Positions 33,441 through 46,689 of a stretch of 64,000 nucleotides of DNA are shown here, one piece after another. The stretch lies in contig NC_056762.1 in NCBI RefSeq assembly GCF_018687715.1, forward strand, positions 26,063,364 to 26,127,363, given 5' to 3'. The first letter of the stretch is position 1, and each line of letters opens with the position of its first letter. The translations under genes were made by a program, and so were the position numbers. This stretch comes from Carya illinoinensis. Lineage: Eukaryota > Streptophyta > Magnoliopsida > Fagales > Juglandaceae. The notes beneath the pieces are model-generated. The model was not told where the DNA came from. It was given only the letters and a program-made list of their open reading frames with translations, and did not search any database.

Positions 33441-34315
33441 CACTCAGTATTATCCACTCCCGAGTGACCATAGGAGCTCCACCGAGATAATAACCCATCC
33501 CGGCTTGGGCTCGTGAGACACACGCACCCGAAAATCCATTCACGCCAGCAAAACAGGGTTTCTCAAATAAAATAAATACACATGCATGCGCCATGCAAAT
33601 GCAATTATCAATGCTCCAAAACAAACAACCAACCATAAAACAATAAATCAAGCAACTCTGTCCTCCATCCACCCGACCCCCGAACTCCTCGGACTCAGTC
33701 CGGAATCAACCAACCAGCAGATTAATTAAATTGAAAGAGCAATATATATTTAAATCTGAAAATAGGGTTTGGAAAATACTTACAGTGCTATATGGCAATT
33801 TTAGAAAACACGCGGCGTTGCAAACGGCGCCGAAAAAGCAACGTCACAGTGAAAATTCACTGTGGCCGTGGGTTGTGAAAAACCCACTTTTGAACGGGGA
33901 CAAACTAGGGCTTGGGATTGATAGGGAATGGTCTAGGGATGGTTGTGAAGCTATTGGAAGTGGTGGTTGGCCGTGGGTGGCGGCGGAAATGCCGGAAAGA
34001 GGCCAGATTTTCCAAAAAGGAAAGCTAGCTCGTGGGAGCTGTTCCGGTGGTCGTTGGAGGCCGGAAATAGGTGGGTTAGGACGGCAAGGGACTGGTGATG
34101 AAGTGGTGAAGAAATGGTGGCCGGAGGTGGAGCGACGGCGGCGGATCGGGGCAAAATCCGTGCAGCCTTTGGAGAGCTTTTCCGGCCAAACGGCTGGCCG
34201 GATGGGGGTGGAAATCGGTGGGGAGGTGCGCCGGAAGGAGACGAACCGAACGGTACCGGCGGTGAGCCGCACGGTGGCCGGACGGCGGTAGATCGGGGGT
34301 GAGAGGCATTCCGGC

Positions 34316-34470
34316 GTGAGGGAGAGAGAAGAGAGAGAGAGGCCGGGGGGGCTCAAGCGGGAGAGGAGAGAGGGAAAAAGAAAGAAAGAAAAAGAAAGGA
34401 AAAAGAAAGAAGGAAAAAGAGAAAAAAGAAAAAGAAAAGGAAAAAGGAAAAGAGATGTAGGGAAAAAGAT
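34316..34470. repeat. GA/AAG-rich low-complexity tract in the solo LTR
   Basis: Almost pure purine on the given strand (gagaga then aaagaaaga words). Its translation as a Lys/Arg/Glu-rich peptide is an artefact. Confidence 0.85.
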
Positions 34471-34723
34471 GAGGTCTAATCCTCGGTCCGGGAAAACAAC
34501 ACTAAACTGCCAAAAAGAGATTAAAAACCACAAAACAACTAAAGGCAATAAAACACAACATCAAATAAATTAAAAACTAATTTTAAAACGCAATTAAATT
34601 AAAATAATTAACTAAAATATTAATTAAAATAAAAACAACTATTTCAGCGAAAATACACTCAAAAACGGGTCATCACACTATAACCCACTTGTCACCAAAA
34701 CGACTGCTAGTGCTGGCTAATTG

Positions 34724-35730
34724 CTAGGACAACATTAGAGTCGTTAGACTATTATAGCTAACAACATGGGATGAGCATGTACCTTCCTCATTGTTCTTCA
34801 ATCTGGGAGACTCGTTCTTGTAATGACCAAACATATGATAAGAGTGATATTTAACATTTTTCTTGTTAACATTTGAGCTGCCACTATAATTACACCTACT
34901 CTTTTCCAAACTTATTTTCTCAGATCTACCACAAAATTAAAGGAACTTTACAAACAAGCCCTCAACTTGATCATTTGTGCCTTTCACACTCTATTTTGTT
35001 CTCAACTCCTTATAATTTAAAGTATATTTTACAACCGTCAAGGAGATTATATCTCTACAATATAATATCAAGTTTACAAAACTATGGTTTGTGTATATGT
35101 ATGCTATTGTTTATGGTTTGATTTGTTTGGTTTTGATTCCATATAGGCATGTTTAGATTGGTTTATTTGGATTATTGTATTGGTAATTTTTATTGGTTTT
35201 GATCCATGGGATGGTTTTTATTGATTATATGTAAATCCCATGTGTCTTGTTTATTACCACGGTACTCCTTTACTATAAGCGAGGGCAATCAATGAAATTG
35301 GGGGAACGTCCTCTTCTAAAAAAAATTTAATATCAATATTCCTCATATCCATAATGATTTTATTAAATTCATCTAGATGATAGGAAACAGGAGTACATTC
35401 TCTCATCTTGAGCGTGTATAACCGTTGCTTCAAATACAAACGGCTAGTGAATGATTTCTTGATATACAAACTCTCAAGCTCCTTTCGAAGACAGTCGGCG
35501 GTCTCTTTGTCGATGACCTCTCACAAGACTACATTGGAGTGAGACAACAAAATACACTATGTGCTTTCTCTTCACCATCCTTTGTTGATGTAGAAGGCTC
35601 ATCCAATACCTTCTCTTCCAAAACTTTCGCCAAGCCTTGATGTCGTAACAAAGCTCTCATCTTGATGCACCATAAAATAAACTATTTTGACCATCAAACT
35701 TCTCCAATTCAAATTTCGTAGTAGCCATCC
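34724..35730 (-). pseudogene. Copia gag remnant with ruined zinc knuckle
   Basis: The frame starts at ATG 35730 (MATTKFELEKFDGQNSLFY), 28 bases inside the primer site, and breaks after about 20 residues. The capsid-like UBN2 region is clear at 35469-35254 (YIKKSFTSRLYLKQRLYTLK, VSYHLDEFNKIIMDMRNIDI). The block 34909-34724 reads NVNKKNVKYHSYHMFGHYKN, where the CCHC knuckle of copia gag should be. The cysteines have become His, His and Ser, and only the His remains. Between these two parts (about 34921-35253) lies DNA with no gag similarity, possibly an insertion. Confidence 0.8.
34921..35253. other. Unidentified DNA inside copia gag
   Basis: AT-rich, rich in 'tttggtttgatt' words, no motif recognised. 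It separates the capsid and zinc-knuckle parts of gag. No terminal repeats were seen. Confidence 0.4.
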
Positions 35731-35757
35731 CTCTAGATTAAAGATCTTCCACAAACC

Positions 35758-35769
35758 GCTTTGATACCA
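35758..35769 (-). other. Copia primer-binding site
   Basis: tggtatcaaagc on the minus strand, initiator tRNA-Met type with one common variant, three bases after the LTR end at 35773. Confidence 0.8.
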
Positions 35770-35772
35770 TTT

Positions 35773-35977
35773 TGTTATGACATATAGAGATCTAGAGACA
35801 ATCTATAAGTAGATTAGCATAAGCAAATAACAAACAATTTGACAATCACATAAATAATGACAAGCGGAGTTGGTCTCAGACAATCACATTCACAAGCGAA
35901 GTTGGTCTTAGACAATTTACTATAACAAAGATGGAGTACAAGAGAGAAATCACAAATCACTCAATCCCAAAAGCCTT
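35773..35977 (-). repeat. Copia 5' LTR, R/U5 part
   Basis: Ends CA on the minus strand beside the primer site. Separated from the U3 part by LINE-3. The last 17 bases (35961-35977, tcaatcccaaaagcctt) are one copy of the LINE-3 target duplication. Confidence 0.8.
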
Positions 35978-36176
35978 TTGTTTTTATTTTTTATTTTTTT
36001 GGTCCAATAGTGACCTCCTCCCAAATTTATTCATAATGCTCTCACTTATGGCGGAGGAATACCGTGGTAACAATAATGGCCCATGAGAAAACCCATCAAG
36101 ACTGCAACTAAGAAAGCAATCTATGACAATCTTATGTGATGACAAAGGAAACAAAGCCACAAAACAGGAAAAAAAA

Positions 36177-39100
36177 CTAAACTCTTAGATCTAGGAGGCC
36201 TAAGAAATCCAAATGAAGCAAACCTAGAAGAATCCTCAGCAACTCACAGTTATTAGAATAAACCAAATTAGCGCTTGAGGCCCCTTCCTTGGTTAACCAA
36301 TCCACTACTATATTCCCTTCATGAAACACATGTTGAAACCGCCAATGAAGAGTGCAAGTCAAACTAACAAGTTCTTCCCAAAAATCTTCTAGATACCACA
36401 CACCACAACGCCCTCTCATCCACCAAGAAATAACCACAATCGAATCCATTTCTATTATCATATTAGAAATATGTAAAGATTTGCAAATTCTCAAACCTTG
36501 AAGGAGCGCCAAAAGTTCTGCCTTGTTGTTGGAACCGAAGCCAATAGGAGAGGCATAGGCCTTGATAAATTGTCCTGAATCATTCCGAATAACCCCACCA
36601 ATACCACAAGAACCCGGGTTTCCAAGAATACTACCATCTGTGTTCAATTTGTACCATCCCGATGGCGGCTTAATCAACTTAACCAATTTGCAACAAGGAG
36701 CTTTTGGCACAATCGATTTAATCTGCAAGGCCTCTAAGATCTTATCATCCAAGTGAGACAAACGCATGGTATTCTTTGCCGACTGACAAAGGGAACCAAG
36801 CCACACATAAATAGAATGAACAACAACTTCATGAGTTTCCATAATACTTTCCATTCTAGTAAGGCATCTTCTTCTCCATAGGCGCCAAGTAAAAATGATG
36901 GGAATGATGCCAACTATAAAACCCACTTGAGAAGAATAGCTAGCACGCCTAAACCAAGTCCCATAATTTTTTTTCCAAGAGCTTCCAAGAGGAATACCAA
37001 ACAGAGTGCCAAAAAAGGACCACACTTTATGAGGAAAATCACCCTCAAAGAGCACATGGTTAATATTTTCAATATGGCTCACATTACAACAATCATATTT
37101 GGAAACAAGGGGAATACCAATACGGCGCAAACAATCATCCACACTCAAGGCCATATGCCAAGCCCTCCAAAAATGATTAGACATTTTTACAGGTAGACTT
37201 TTATGCCAAATCCAATCATGCCAATCAAGAAGAGAACCTCTGATACGAAGACAATGCCAAGCAGATTTGGTAGAGAACATACATGTCTCCATCGGTGTCC
37301 AGAGTAGAATGTCTTTTTCAGAATTAGGCCCTGATAAAGAGACTAAAATATCATCCACCTTCTCCTGCCCAACTAAGTTTTCCAGAAGATCCACATCCCA
37401 ACTATTTAACAGTCTACACTCTTTGACTTTTAGTAGGGGAGAATCCACTAATGGCATCTCATTAATTAGTAGACCATTATCCCTCCATTTATCATACCAA
37501 AAAAAAAAACTCTCCTTCTCTAATCTTCCATTCAGAATTATTCAACAACAACGAAATACAATTAGCAACCATTCTCCAGAATCTTGATCCTTTCGTGGCC
37601 TCTATTAAAGCCCAAGGCTTCGAACCCACATATTTTGCTTTGAAAAAATTAGCCCATAGACAATTACCTTGTATAAGATTCCAAGCAAAACGCATGTGTA
37701 AAGCTTTCTGCATGTCATGAAGGTGCCATAACCCAAGACCACCTTCTTTCACAGGATTACAAATCTGTTTCCAAGCCACCCATTTCGTTTCTCCTGCCCC
37801 TCAGAATCTCCCCAAAAGAAGGAATTCATCAATCTATGAATCTTATTAATAGTAGCTTGAGGGACCTGAAAAATAGCAAAGAGGTGAGTCGCCATGCTAG
37901 ATATAACATGACTTAACAGAACTCGTTTATCACCAGTAGAAAGTAGCCTCATCTTCCAACCACTAATTTTTTATCTAACTTTATTCACCATGCCTTCCAG
38001 ATGAGACTGCTTAAGACACCCCATAATAATCGGCACTCCTGGATATTTAAAAGGAAAAGTCCCCTCCATGAACCCCGTACATTGTAAAAGTCTTTGCTTG
38101 CGCATAGGTGAAATATTATTCGAACAATACAACACTGATTTCTGAATATTGATAGCTTGGCCCGACCATCTCTCATATTGACTCAGAATGTTCTGAAGTA
38201 CTCGGACCAATCTCTAGTTTCCATTAGAAAAAATCATTATATCATCAGCATACATCAAATGAGACACAATAGGCGTACCCTGGGCTTGATAAAATTGGCC
38301 AAATCTATTTTCCATCACACTGGCATGAATCATCCTGGAAAGGACCTCTTGTTGAATAATAAACAGATAAGGGGACAAAGGATCCCCTTGACAGAGACCA
38401 TGGCCTCCCCGAAAAAAGCCCTTGAATGTACCATTCATCATAACCGAATACCAAGGGCTTGAAATACAAAAATGCACTAAATCACAAAATTCAGAAGAAA
38501 AGCCAAACCTACGCAAAATTGCAATAAAAAAAAGGCCGAATCCACACTAACATAAGCTTTCGCCATATCCACTTTCAACATAATATTTCCCCCACAAGTA
38601 GGTTTGTTAATAGAACGAACCATTTCCTAGGTAAGGCTGATATTCTCAAAACCACTCCTTCCAGGAATAAAAGCTCCTTGCTCCAGAGATATCAGACGAG
38701 ACAGGAGACCTGTTAATTTATTCACAATAATCTTGGAACAAATTTTATAAAAAATAGACCAAAGACAAATGCGGAGAAATTTACCAAAACCTGTAGGCGA
38801 ATCCACCTTTGGTATTAAAACCAAAGCTGACCATGAAAAACCTGGAAAGGTGTTTGGACATAATGAATTTCAAAATTGCATTCCACACGTCAACTTTAAC
38901 CACCTCCCAACAACTTTTATAGAAACCTGACCCAAACCCATCAGAACTCGAAGCACTTTGAGATGGAATGGAAGACAAATCCTCAAAAACTTCCTCTATA
39001 GTTGGCGCAAGAAGAAGAAAGACATTCTCCTCCTCTGATATGACAATCACTTAACTGTTCCAGTCTAGGCGGCTCAATCGGTGGTTCCCATTGAAGGAAA

Positions 39101-40287
39101 GAAGAAAAATATTCCACTGCCCCTTGATGGATGCTTTCTGGCATCTCATAAATCACCACATTTCAATGCATTTCCAGCACTCATTTTCTCCTCTTATTAG
39201 CAAGACAAGCATGAAAGAACTTTGAGTTTCGATCACCATCCACCTTCCATTTTAATTTTGCCATTTGTGCCAATCTTGTTTCTTCCCGTCACATCCAACT
39301 TGCTAGATCCGAGACTACCATATGTATTCTACAAAATGTCCTCCCAATTTACTAGAAGCTGCTGCTCAATCTCCTCAACCTATTTTTCAAGAGCATCAAT
39401 ACGACCCAATGTATGACCAAAAACCCTTTTATTTCACTCCATTAACACCACCTTTGTTTTCTTTAATTTTCTAGTCAAAATCTAAAAAGTTGAACTCTCC
39501 ACGTGAAAGGCCCAACATGTCCTAACACAATCCTAGAAGCTATGGTGATCCACCCATATCTGTTGAAAACGGAATAGGGCTGGGCCATAGAAGAAAGGAT
39601 CCTTCTTGAACTCAATAAACATGAGAGCATGATTTGAAGTAGAACATGGCAAATATAAACAATTAGCATTTGGAAACAATGCAAGGGAGGAACTATCCAT
39701 GAGAGCATGATCAAGACGTGCCCAAGATTGGGCAAGCCCAAGTTGCCCATTACACCAAGAAAACATACTCCCTTTCATAGCCATTTCCATCAGACCCCCT
39801 TGATAATTCCAATTATTAAAATCCTCTATAGCCATACTAGGCCAAGGCCTACCTCGTCTCCTTTTTGAATCATTACGGATAATATTAAAATCACCAACAA
39901 ACACACAAGGGTGTGATCCCAAATATTGGGAGCTGAGATCATCCCAGAGGTGTCAGCTTTCCACCATGGTACATTTGGCATAAACCACTATGAGCAAGAA
40001 CATCTCATCTCCTTCACCTACTAACATAGAAATAAATTGCATTCCCATTCGAATCACATTCACCACATAAGTACGATTCTAGAAAATCTAGATTTTACCC
40101 CATTATCCTCATTAGAAATGACATTATCAAAATTCAAACATTGCACCAATTTACGAGCTTCCTTTAAATTTTGAAAAGGTTCTAAAAGAGCAAAAACTTT
40201 TGGTTTCAACTTACCAATCAACTTCTTTACTCTACTCCTGGAGGTCCTAATTCCTCGAATATTCCATACAAAAATGGAATCAATCAT
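36177..40287 (-). pseudogene. LINE-3 ORF2: endonuclease-RT-RNase H
   Basis: Endonuclease starts at 40287 (MIDSIFVWNIRGIRTSRSR) and continues with CVFVGDFNIIRND (39922-39533). RT pieces lie at 39050-37749. They include GGHGLCQGDPLSPYLF and an intact catalytic YADD (38252-38241), then the thumb and connector (37779-37492). The last block, 37457-36177, is open for 426 codons. It holds the zf-RVT region and RNase H with all four acidic positions (NTDGS, NKAELLALL, IEMDS, VVDWL). Several frameshifts separate the blocks, so no full protein is possible. Confidence 0.88.
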
Positions 40288-41782
40288 TAAGCAAGATTTG
40301 AAAGTCGGGCATGAGCCTAAGACGAATTTCGCATTTTAACAAATATCTTTTTCTTATATTTTTTCTTACCTTCATTGGCCTCAAACTCCGTAAGATACAC
40401 TTTCTCCTGCGAGAAGACCCCTGTTGAATATCTAGTTCTGGTTCTGAAACAATATGCTCCAACACAATCCTCTCCTCAACAGATTCCTTCGTAGGCTCCT
40501 CTTCCCCAAGTGGTTCGTTCTGCACCACGAGTGTATTCTGCACCACAATCAGTTCCACCCCCTCACTGGGCAAAATCATTAGGATTTCAAGAGTCTGTTG
40601 TGTGCAACCAGCCATTGAATTCACCACCATTGTAGCACCCATAGCATTCTCATCATAAACTAGTAGAGCTTTTTTTTTATTCAATTGTCTTACCAACCTC
40701 TGTTTCAGCCGTAATCATGTTATCACTGTGAAGAACAGCTTCACTCACTGGTGCAATGTCACCCCTTGTTAACAACAAAACCAAATTAACTTCTTTCTCA
40801 TGGAGTAATACACCACCCAATGACTTAGATGGAGGAGTAGCATTAGATGAAATCAGGGCCTCTTTGACCACAACACCTTATGTTTCTAGACCATTCACCA
40901 TAGTTTCTTCTACCACGGGATCAACCTTATCTGCAATAACAGTTTGCACTGGCTATGCCCCAGGTTCTTCGATATACTTGGCAACCTCTTGGTGACCTTT
41001 CTTTCCAACCCAAAACTGCCCATTCTTCATGGATTTTCCTGTTCTACACATCCGTGAGTTATGCCCCTGCATTTTGCATGTAGCACAATATGTAGGAAGT
41101 GTCTTGTATACGACTTCTTGTTTTTTACTAGTAGGCAAGCCTGGAGCCCCTATCCAGAAATGAGTCAACGGTGTTTTTGCTGCATCCACTTCAATGCATA
41201 ACCTTGCTCCATCCATTCTTGTAGCGCAGCGAGTCAGGTTATCCTAATGTAAGAAAGTCCCAATAGGCACCATGAGTATTTTTAGAAAAGTTTCACAGTA
41301 GAAAGTTTGGTGGAAGACTCAGTAGAGATAGCCATACCGACACCCTCGACAACTCTTCATCCTCAGTAAATTTTGGAGTCCAACGAATGGCACGGTAGAA
41401 ACTGCCATTGATTTTACCAACATCCCTTGAAAAGGAATTGGAAAAGTCAGCTTCATTAGCCATTCGCATGAAAATGTTATGAGGACGCCACATGGAGGAA
41501 ACCACTGGTATGGGCACCATCAACTATGAATGAATGCACACCCGGCATCCAACGAAGAGCGTTGTTTCAAAAATTTGAGACAGAGTATCTAAAAGGTTCT
41601 GTACAACGTTCAATATCATCCTTGGAGAACTGAAAGTAGACCTCACCGTCTAACATCTTCAGAGGTCGGGGTGGCAGCACCATCTCAGGAATGGGCTGCA
41701 AAACAGTAGCCACCAGGTCGACAAGGGAGGGCTGACCTGGGCCACCATCAGCGGCTACCATGCAACCTCTTGAGGAGACCAA
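40280..41782 (-). pseudogene. LINE-3 ORF1: RNA-binding protein with CCHC knuckle
   Basis: Begins near 41782 (MVSSRGCMVAADGGPGQPS). The DUF4283-like part is broken over 41782-41293 (VWLSLLSLPPNF). Frame changes lead to 41216-40953, where MDGARLCIEVDAAKTPL precedes a CCHC knuckle, C-ATC-KMQG-H-NSRM-C. The C-terminal tail runs through 40871-40677 and 40696-40280, ending TGA at 40282-40280. The ORF2 ATG (40287) lies five bases upstream of that stop in the other frame. At least three frameshifts are needed. Confidence 0.8.
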
Positions 41783-41856
41783 CCCTAGCGACTAGAAATG
41801 GAAGCCCTATTCACTCGTAGGGAGAAAAAGGGGTAAAAATGAAAAGTACGATCAAT

Positions 41857-42178
41857 TCAATCCAAAAATCCTTAATACACTCAATGAGTTGTCAAATCTC
41901 ACTCTCTCTCTTTTCTTTTTGTTTTGGCCACAACTCTTATGCCTCTCTTCTTTTCAAATAAAAAAAAAACATTACATATATATAGTGAGCGGTGTGAGAA
42001 GACCTAATTTTCGTAAGTTCGCTCGAGCGGAGTGTTGAGGGCACATCTGTCTGAAGCTCGCTCAAGGAAGATCAAGCCACAGTTAAGCCAAATCTCGCTC
42101 AGGCCAAGGTCAAGCCATAGTCGAAATAGATTTCTAGAATGACATTTTTCAACAAAAGATCAAGTTACCATTCTAGCA
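41857..42178 (-). repeat. Copia 5' LTR, U3 part
   Basis: Starts TGCTAGAATGG on the minus strand at 42178, matching the 3' LTR. With 35773-35977 the uninterrupted LTR would be about 505 bp, normal for copia. Confidence 0.8.
41976..41985 (-). promoter_or_regulatory. Copia LTR TATA box
   Basis: Minus-strand ctatatatat sits about 195 bases inside the LTR and is conserved in the 3' LTR at about 30.85 kb. Transcription should start near 41945, about 75-90 bases before LINE-3 begins. Confidence 0.55.
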
Positions 42179-44091
<1,913 letters not shown>

Positions 44092-44489
44092 AGACCCTCA
44101 TTCTCATTGCCTCTCTCTCACTCTTGCACCTCTCCGTCACCATTACTGAGTCTCCCAATCAACTTTCTGTTGGTATTTATCTCGAGCCATTTATCTCTTG
44201 TTTATTTCAGATTGTGTGTTGATGTGGTGGTTGGGATTGATGAATAGAGTTGGAGGATGGGATTATAAATTGTGTGCTGTGGAGATTTGTTTTGGGGTCT
44301 ATTTATGAGTATCTAGGGTTTCAATCCAAACCCCTAAATTAGTTTAGGGTTTTAGATTGAACCCCTAAATTACTTTAGGGTTTCAATCTGAAACCGATTG
44401 AAACCCTAAATTAGGTTTCAATTTTGAAAACTCTAAATGTTTTAGCATTTCAATTCAAAAACTCCTAAATTAACTTTTTAATATTTTTT

Positions 44490-44960
44490 TGTAAAAAGAG
44501 CTGATGGTCACATGTCCTAATAATGACCCCGTTCCAATTTTATTGATAAGTCCTCACTTAAGGTAGAGGAAAACTGTGGTTACAAATCAATCACCTGGGG
44601 GTTTATAAAATAGCAAAAAGACCAAAACCCGGGCTTCAAAAAAAATCATGAAAATAAACAATAAACCAATAGGAACGAAAACATAAACCAAATAAAACAT
44701 TATTTTGAAATAGCAAGTACCAAACTAATTCATTCCATTAGCATCTTATTGAAGGCGAACCCACCTTATCAACTTTTAAAATACCTTTTAGTTTATGAGG
44801 ATTTCTCTATACTGATGCCAAATATTATTAGCCCTCCTGTACCTAGACAAGCAAGAAAATCTACCGATGTATTGCATTCTCTATAAACATGCTGAAATGT
44901 AACTTGCATACCAACCAAATAATGAACTTCCTCCCAAAAATCATAAAGATACCTCAAATC
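44490..44960 (-). mobile_element. LINE 3' stub (LINE-3 lineage), 5'-truncated
   Basis: On the minus strand 44955-44800 encodes the end of an RNase H domain (RYLYDFWEEVHYLVGMQ, FQHVYRECNTSVDFLA), closely matching the LINE-3 end (YLEDFWEELVSL, FQHVFHEGNIVVDWL). About 300 bases of 3' UTR follow, sharing 'tattgataagtcctcacttaaggtagagga'-like text with the LINE-3 3' end. It is a dead 5'-truncated copy sitting in telobox-like 'aaccctaaatta' DNA. A target duplication was not found. Confidence 0.75.
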
Positions 44961-45379
44961 TATTTTAGGGTTTCAATATTGAAATCTGTAATTGATTTAT
45001 AGGATTTTATGAAATTGTGTTGTGATTTTTGCATCATGCCATCATGTCAAGTTTTTGTCAATCAATGAGTATGGATAATGAGAGGCACCCAACCACTAGC
45101 CTCAGTGCTAGCTCTCCTAACCCTACCGACCCCCTTTCACTACGCCTACCCTTGACCCTACACCCATGTGCCCACCAAGTAAGAAACCAGTTTCAATTGT
45201 GTGGTCTCATTTCACCAAAATACATGGTGGTGACCCCCAATAACCTGAAGCTAAGTATAATTATTGTTGTAACGTGTACATCCCAATTGTAGGCCCACTA
45301 AAAAGAACAATACAAAAAGAGTCCAATTAGACATCTTACAAGAAAAGTGTCAATTTAGACTTGAAATTGGACTATAAAA

Positions 45380-46640
45380 ATGGCAGATGAGAGTAGTGGG
45401 GGAGCAACATTGAAGGAGTACACTAAATATGATCCGGAGGAGTGTGGTGATAGTAGATGAGCTACCCTTTCATTTTATGGAGGGTGAAGGGTTCCAAGTA
45501 TACTTAAAGCATTTGGAACATAGGTTTGACATTTTTTCTCACCACACAATGGTGAAGGATATTATAAAACTATAAGATGTACATAGAGAACTATTGAGAA
45601 ACCAAATGGGGGGTCAAAGAGTTTTTCCCACAATCAATACATGGACATCGGTTTAAAATTTTAATTATATATCTTTGACGACACATTTTGTATATTCCAA
45701 TGGGCAATTAAACAAAAAATTCTCAAGTTTTATCAAATTGCTAATCACAAGAGTGAGACCATAGGAAAGACCTTGGAGGCCACGATAGATTAGTGGGGGT
45801 TAGAGAGGGCTATGACAGTATCGGTTGACAATGCCTCTTCTAACAATACCACTTTAGGGTATCTTAAGAATAGGTTTAGAGAAGACAATAAGAAAATCAT
45901 GGGTCGTGAGTGTTTACATGTGAGATATGTTGCACATATTTTAAATCTTGTTGTGACCAACGGTTTGAAAGATGTGCATGATTCGGTTGCAAAGGATATA
46001 ATTGCAATGAGGTTTGTAAGATCCTTACTGGCATAGCTTGATAAATTCAAGGTTGCTATAAGGGTTGCAGGTATTAAATGTAACAAGGGGCTGTATATTG
46101 ATGTTTCTATATGATGAAACTCAACTTTCTTGATGTTGGAGACAATTGAGGAGTTTAAAAAGGCCTTTACATTATTGGGTGAGGAGGACATACAATATGT
46201 CGACCATTTTAGTGATGAGGGGATTGGGCAAGCCTAATGATAATGATTGGGTGGTTGTTGGGATTTTTGTAGACTTTTTTAGGCTTTTCGACGAGGTCAC
46301 AACCACCATTTAAGGTTCTTTGTAAGTTATATCCAATGAGTTTTGTCAGCAAATATGTCAGGTGAAAGAACAACTGGATGAAATGCGTGGAAGCGACCAA
46401 ACATGTCCAGGCGAAATGCAATGAGCATGTAAGCTAAGTATGAAAAGTACTGAGGGATTTGAGTAGGTTAGATATTTTACTATATGTGGCTATTGTTCTT
46501 GACCCTTCGTACAAAATTGAGGGAATGGTGCATCGATTGGCATTGTTAAATGGAAAGGCATGGGCGGATTATATTGCGATTAGGGAAACCCTTAATAGAT
46601 TATTTGATGAGTTTGCTACACTCAGTAGTGGTAATATTTT
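45380..46640 (+). pseudogene. hAT-family transposase remnant
   Basis: hAT transposases cut and paste DNA with an RNase H-fold catalytic core. Readable pieces are FNYISLTTHFVYSNGQLNKK (about 45.65-45.71 kb), SVDNASSNNTTLGYLKNRF with LHVRYVAHILNLVVTNGLKD (45812-46036), then LDKFKVAIRVAG and STFLMLETIEEF. Further on, ILLYVAIVLDPSYKIEGM (46459 onward) is the region before the C-terminal dimerisation domain. The Asp in VDNAS is a catalytic position. Frames change often and the hATC domain is missing because the Tat element starts right after it. No terminal repeats were located. Confidence 0.82.
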
Positions 46641-46689
46641 AGCATATACACCAACCGCATCTTCTCCTCTTAAAGTCAGGATGGAGAAA

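Larger units (their letters stand above)
32530..34677 (-). mobile_element. Solo LTR inside the copia protease gene
   Basis: 2148 bp starting TG and ending CA on either strand. On the minus strand it reads TGTGATGACCCG ... GGGGGCGCCACA, the typical ends of a plant Ty3-gypsy LTR. The flanking pentamers are ccata (32525-32529) and ctata (34678-34682), a target duplication with one change. No internal domain is present, as expected after LTR-LTR recombination. Inside are an 87-bp tandem duplication, a GC-rich stretch (33230-33440) and a pyrimidine-rich stretch. Open frames such as 33731-34291 and 34548-33844 run across LTR DNA and match nothing known. Confidence 0.85.
35978..41856 (-). mobile_element. 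LINE-3: full-length LINE of a second lineage
   Basis: 5.88 kb, minus strand, with a T-rich 3' tail (35977-36000 on the given strand) at the left and its 5' end at the right. The flanks tcaatcccaaaagcctt (35961-35977) and tcaatccaaaaatcctt (41857-41873) are a 17-bp duplication with two changes. ORF1 and ORF2 are both represented. Sequence differs strongly from LINE-1/2 (for example IFVWNIRGIRTS against LLTWNCRGLGNP), so it is a separate L1 lineage. It is older or more damaged than LINE-2, with frame changes every few hundred bases. Confidence 0.9.
30716..42178 (-). mobile_element. Degenerate Ty1-copia element carrying two nested insertions
   Basis: Minus-strand order from the right: 5' LTR (42178-35773, split by LINE-3), primer site (35769-35758), gag (35730-34724), protease (about 32529), pre-integrase region, integrase edge, RT fragments, polypurine tract (31052-31038) and 3' LTR (31037-30716). 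Most of the integrase catalytic core, much of RT and most of RNase H are deleted, so it is long dead. LINE-3 and a solo LTR (32530-34677) inserted later. The 3' flank is lost with the LTR end; the 5' flank is gtgac at 42179. Confidence 0.85.

Noticed and set aside
33731..34573. Overlapping open frames of 186 and 234 codons
   Set aside because: They lie wholly inside the solo LTR, overlap each other on opposite strands and depend on GC-rich and purine-rich tracts.
44300..44470. Interstitial telomere repeat
   Set aside because: Words like ttagggttt recur, but they are separated by 20-30 bases of unrelated sequence and are not in tandem heptamers.
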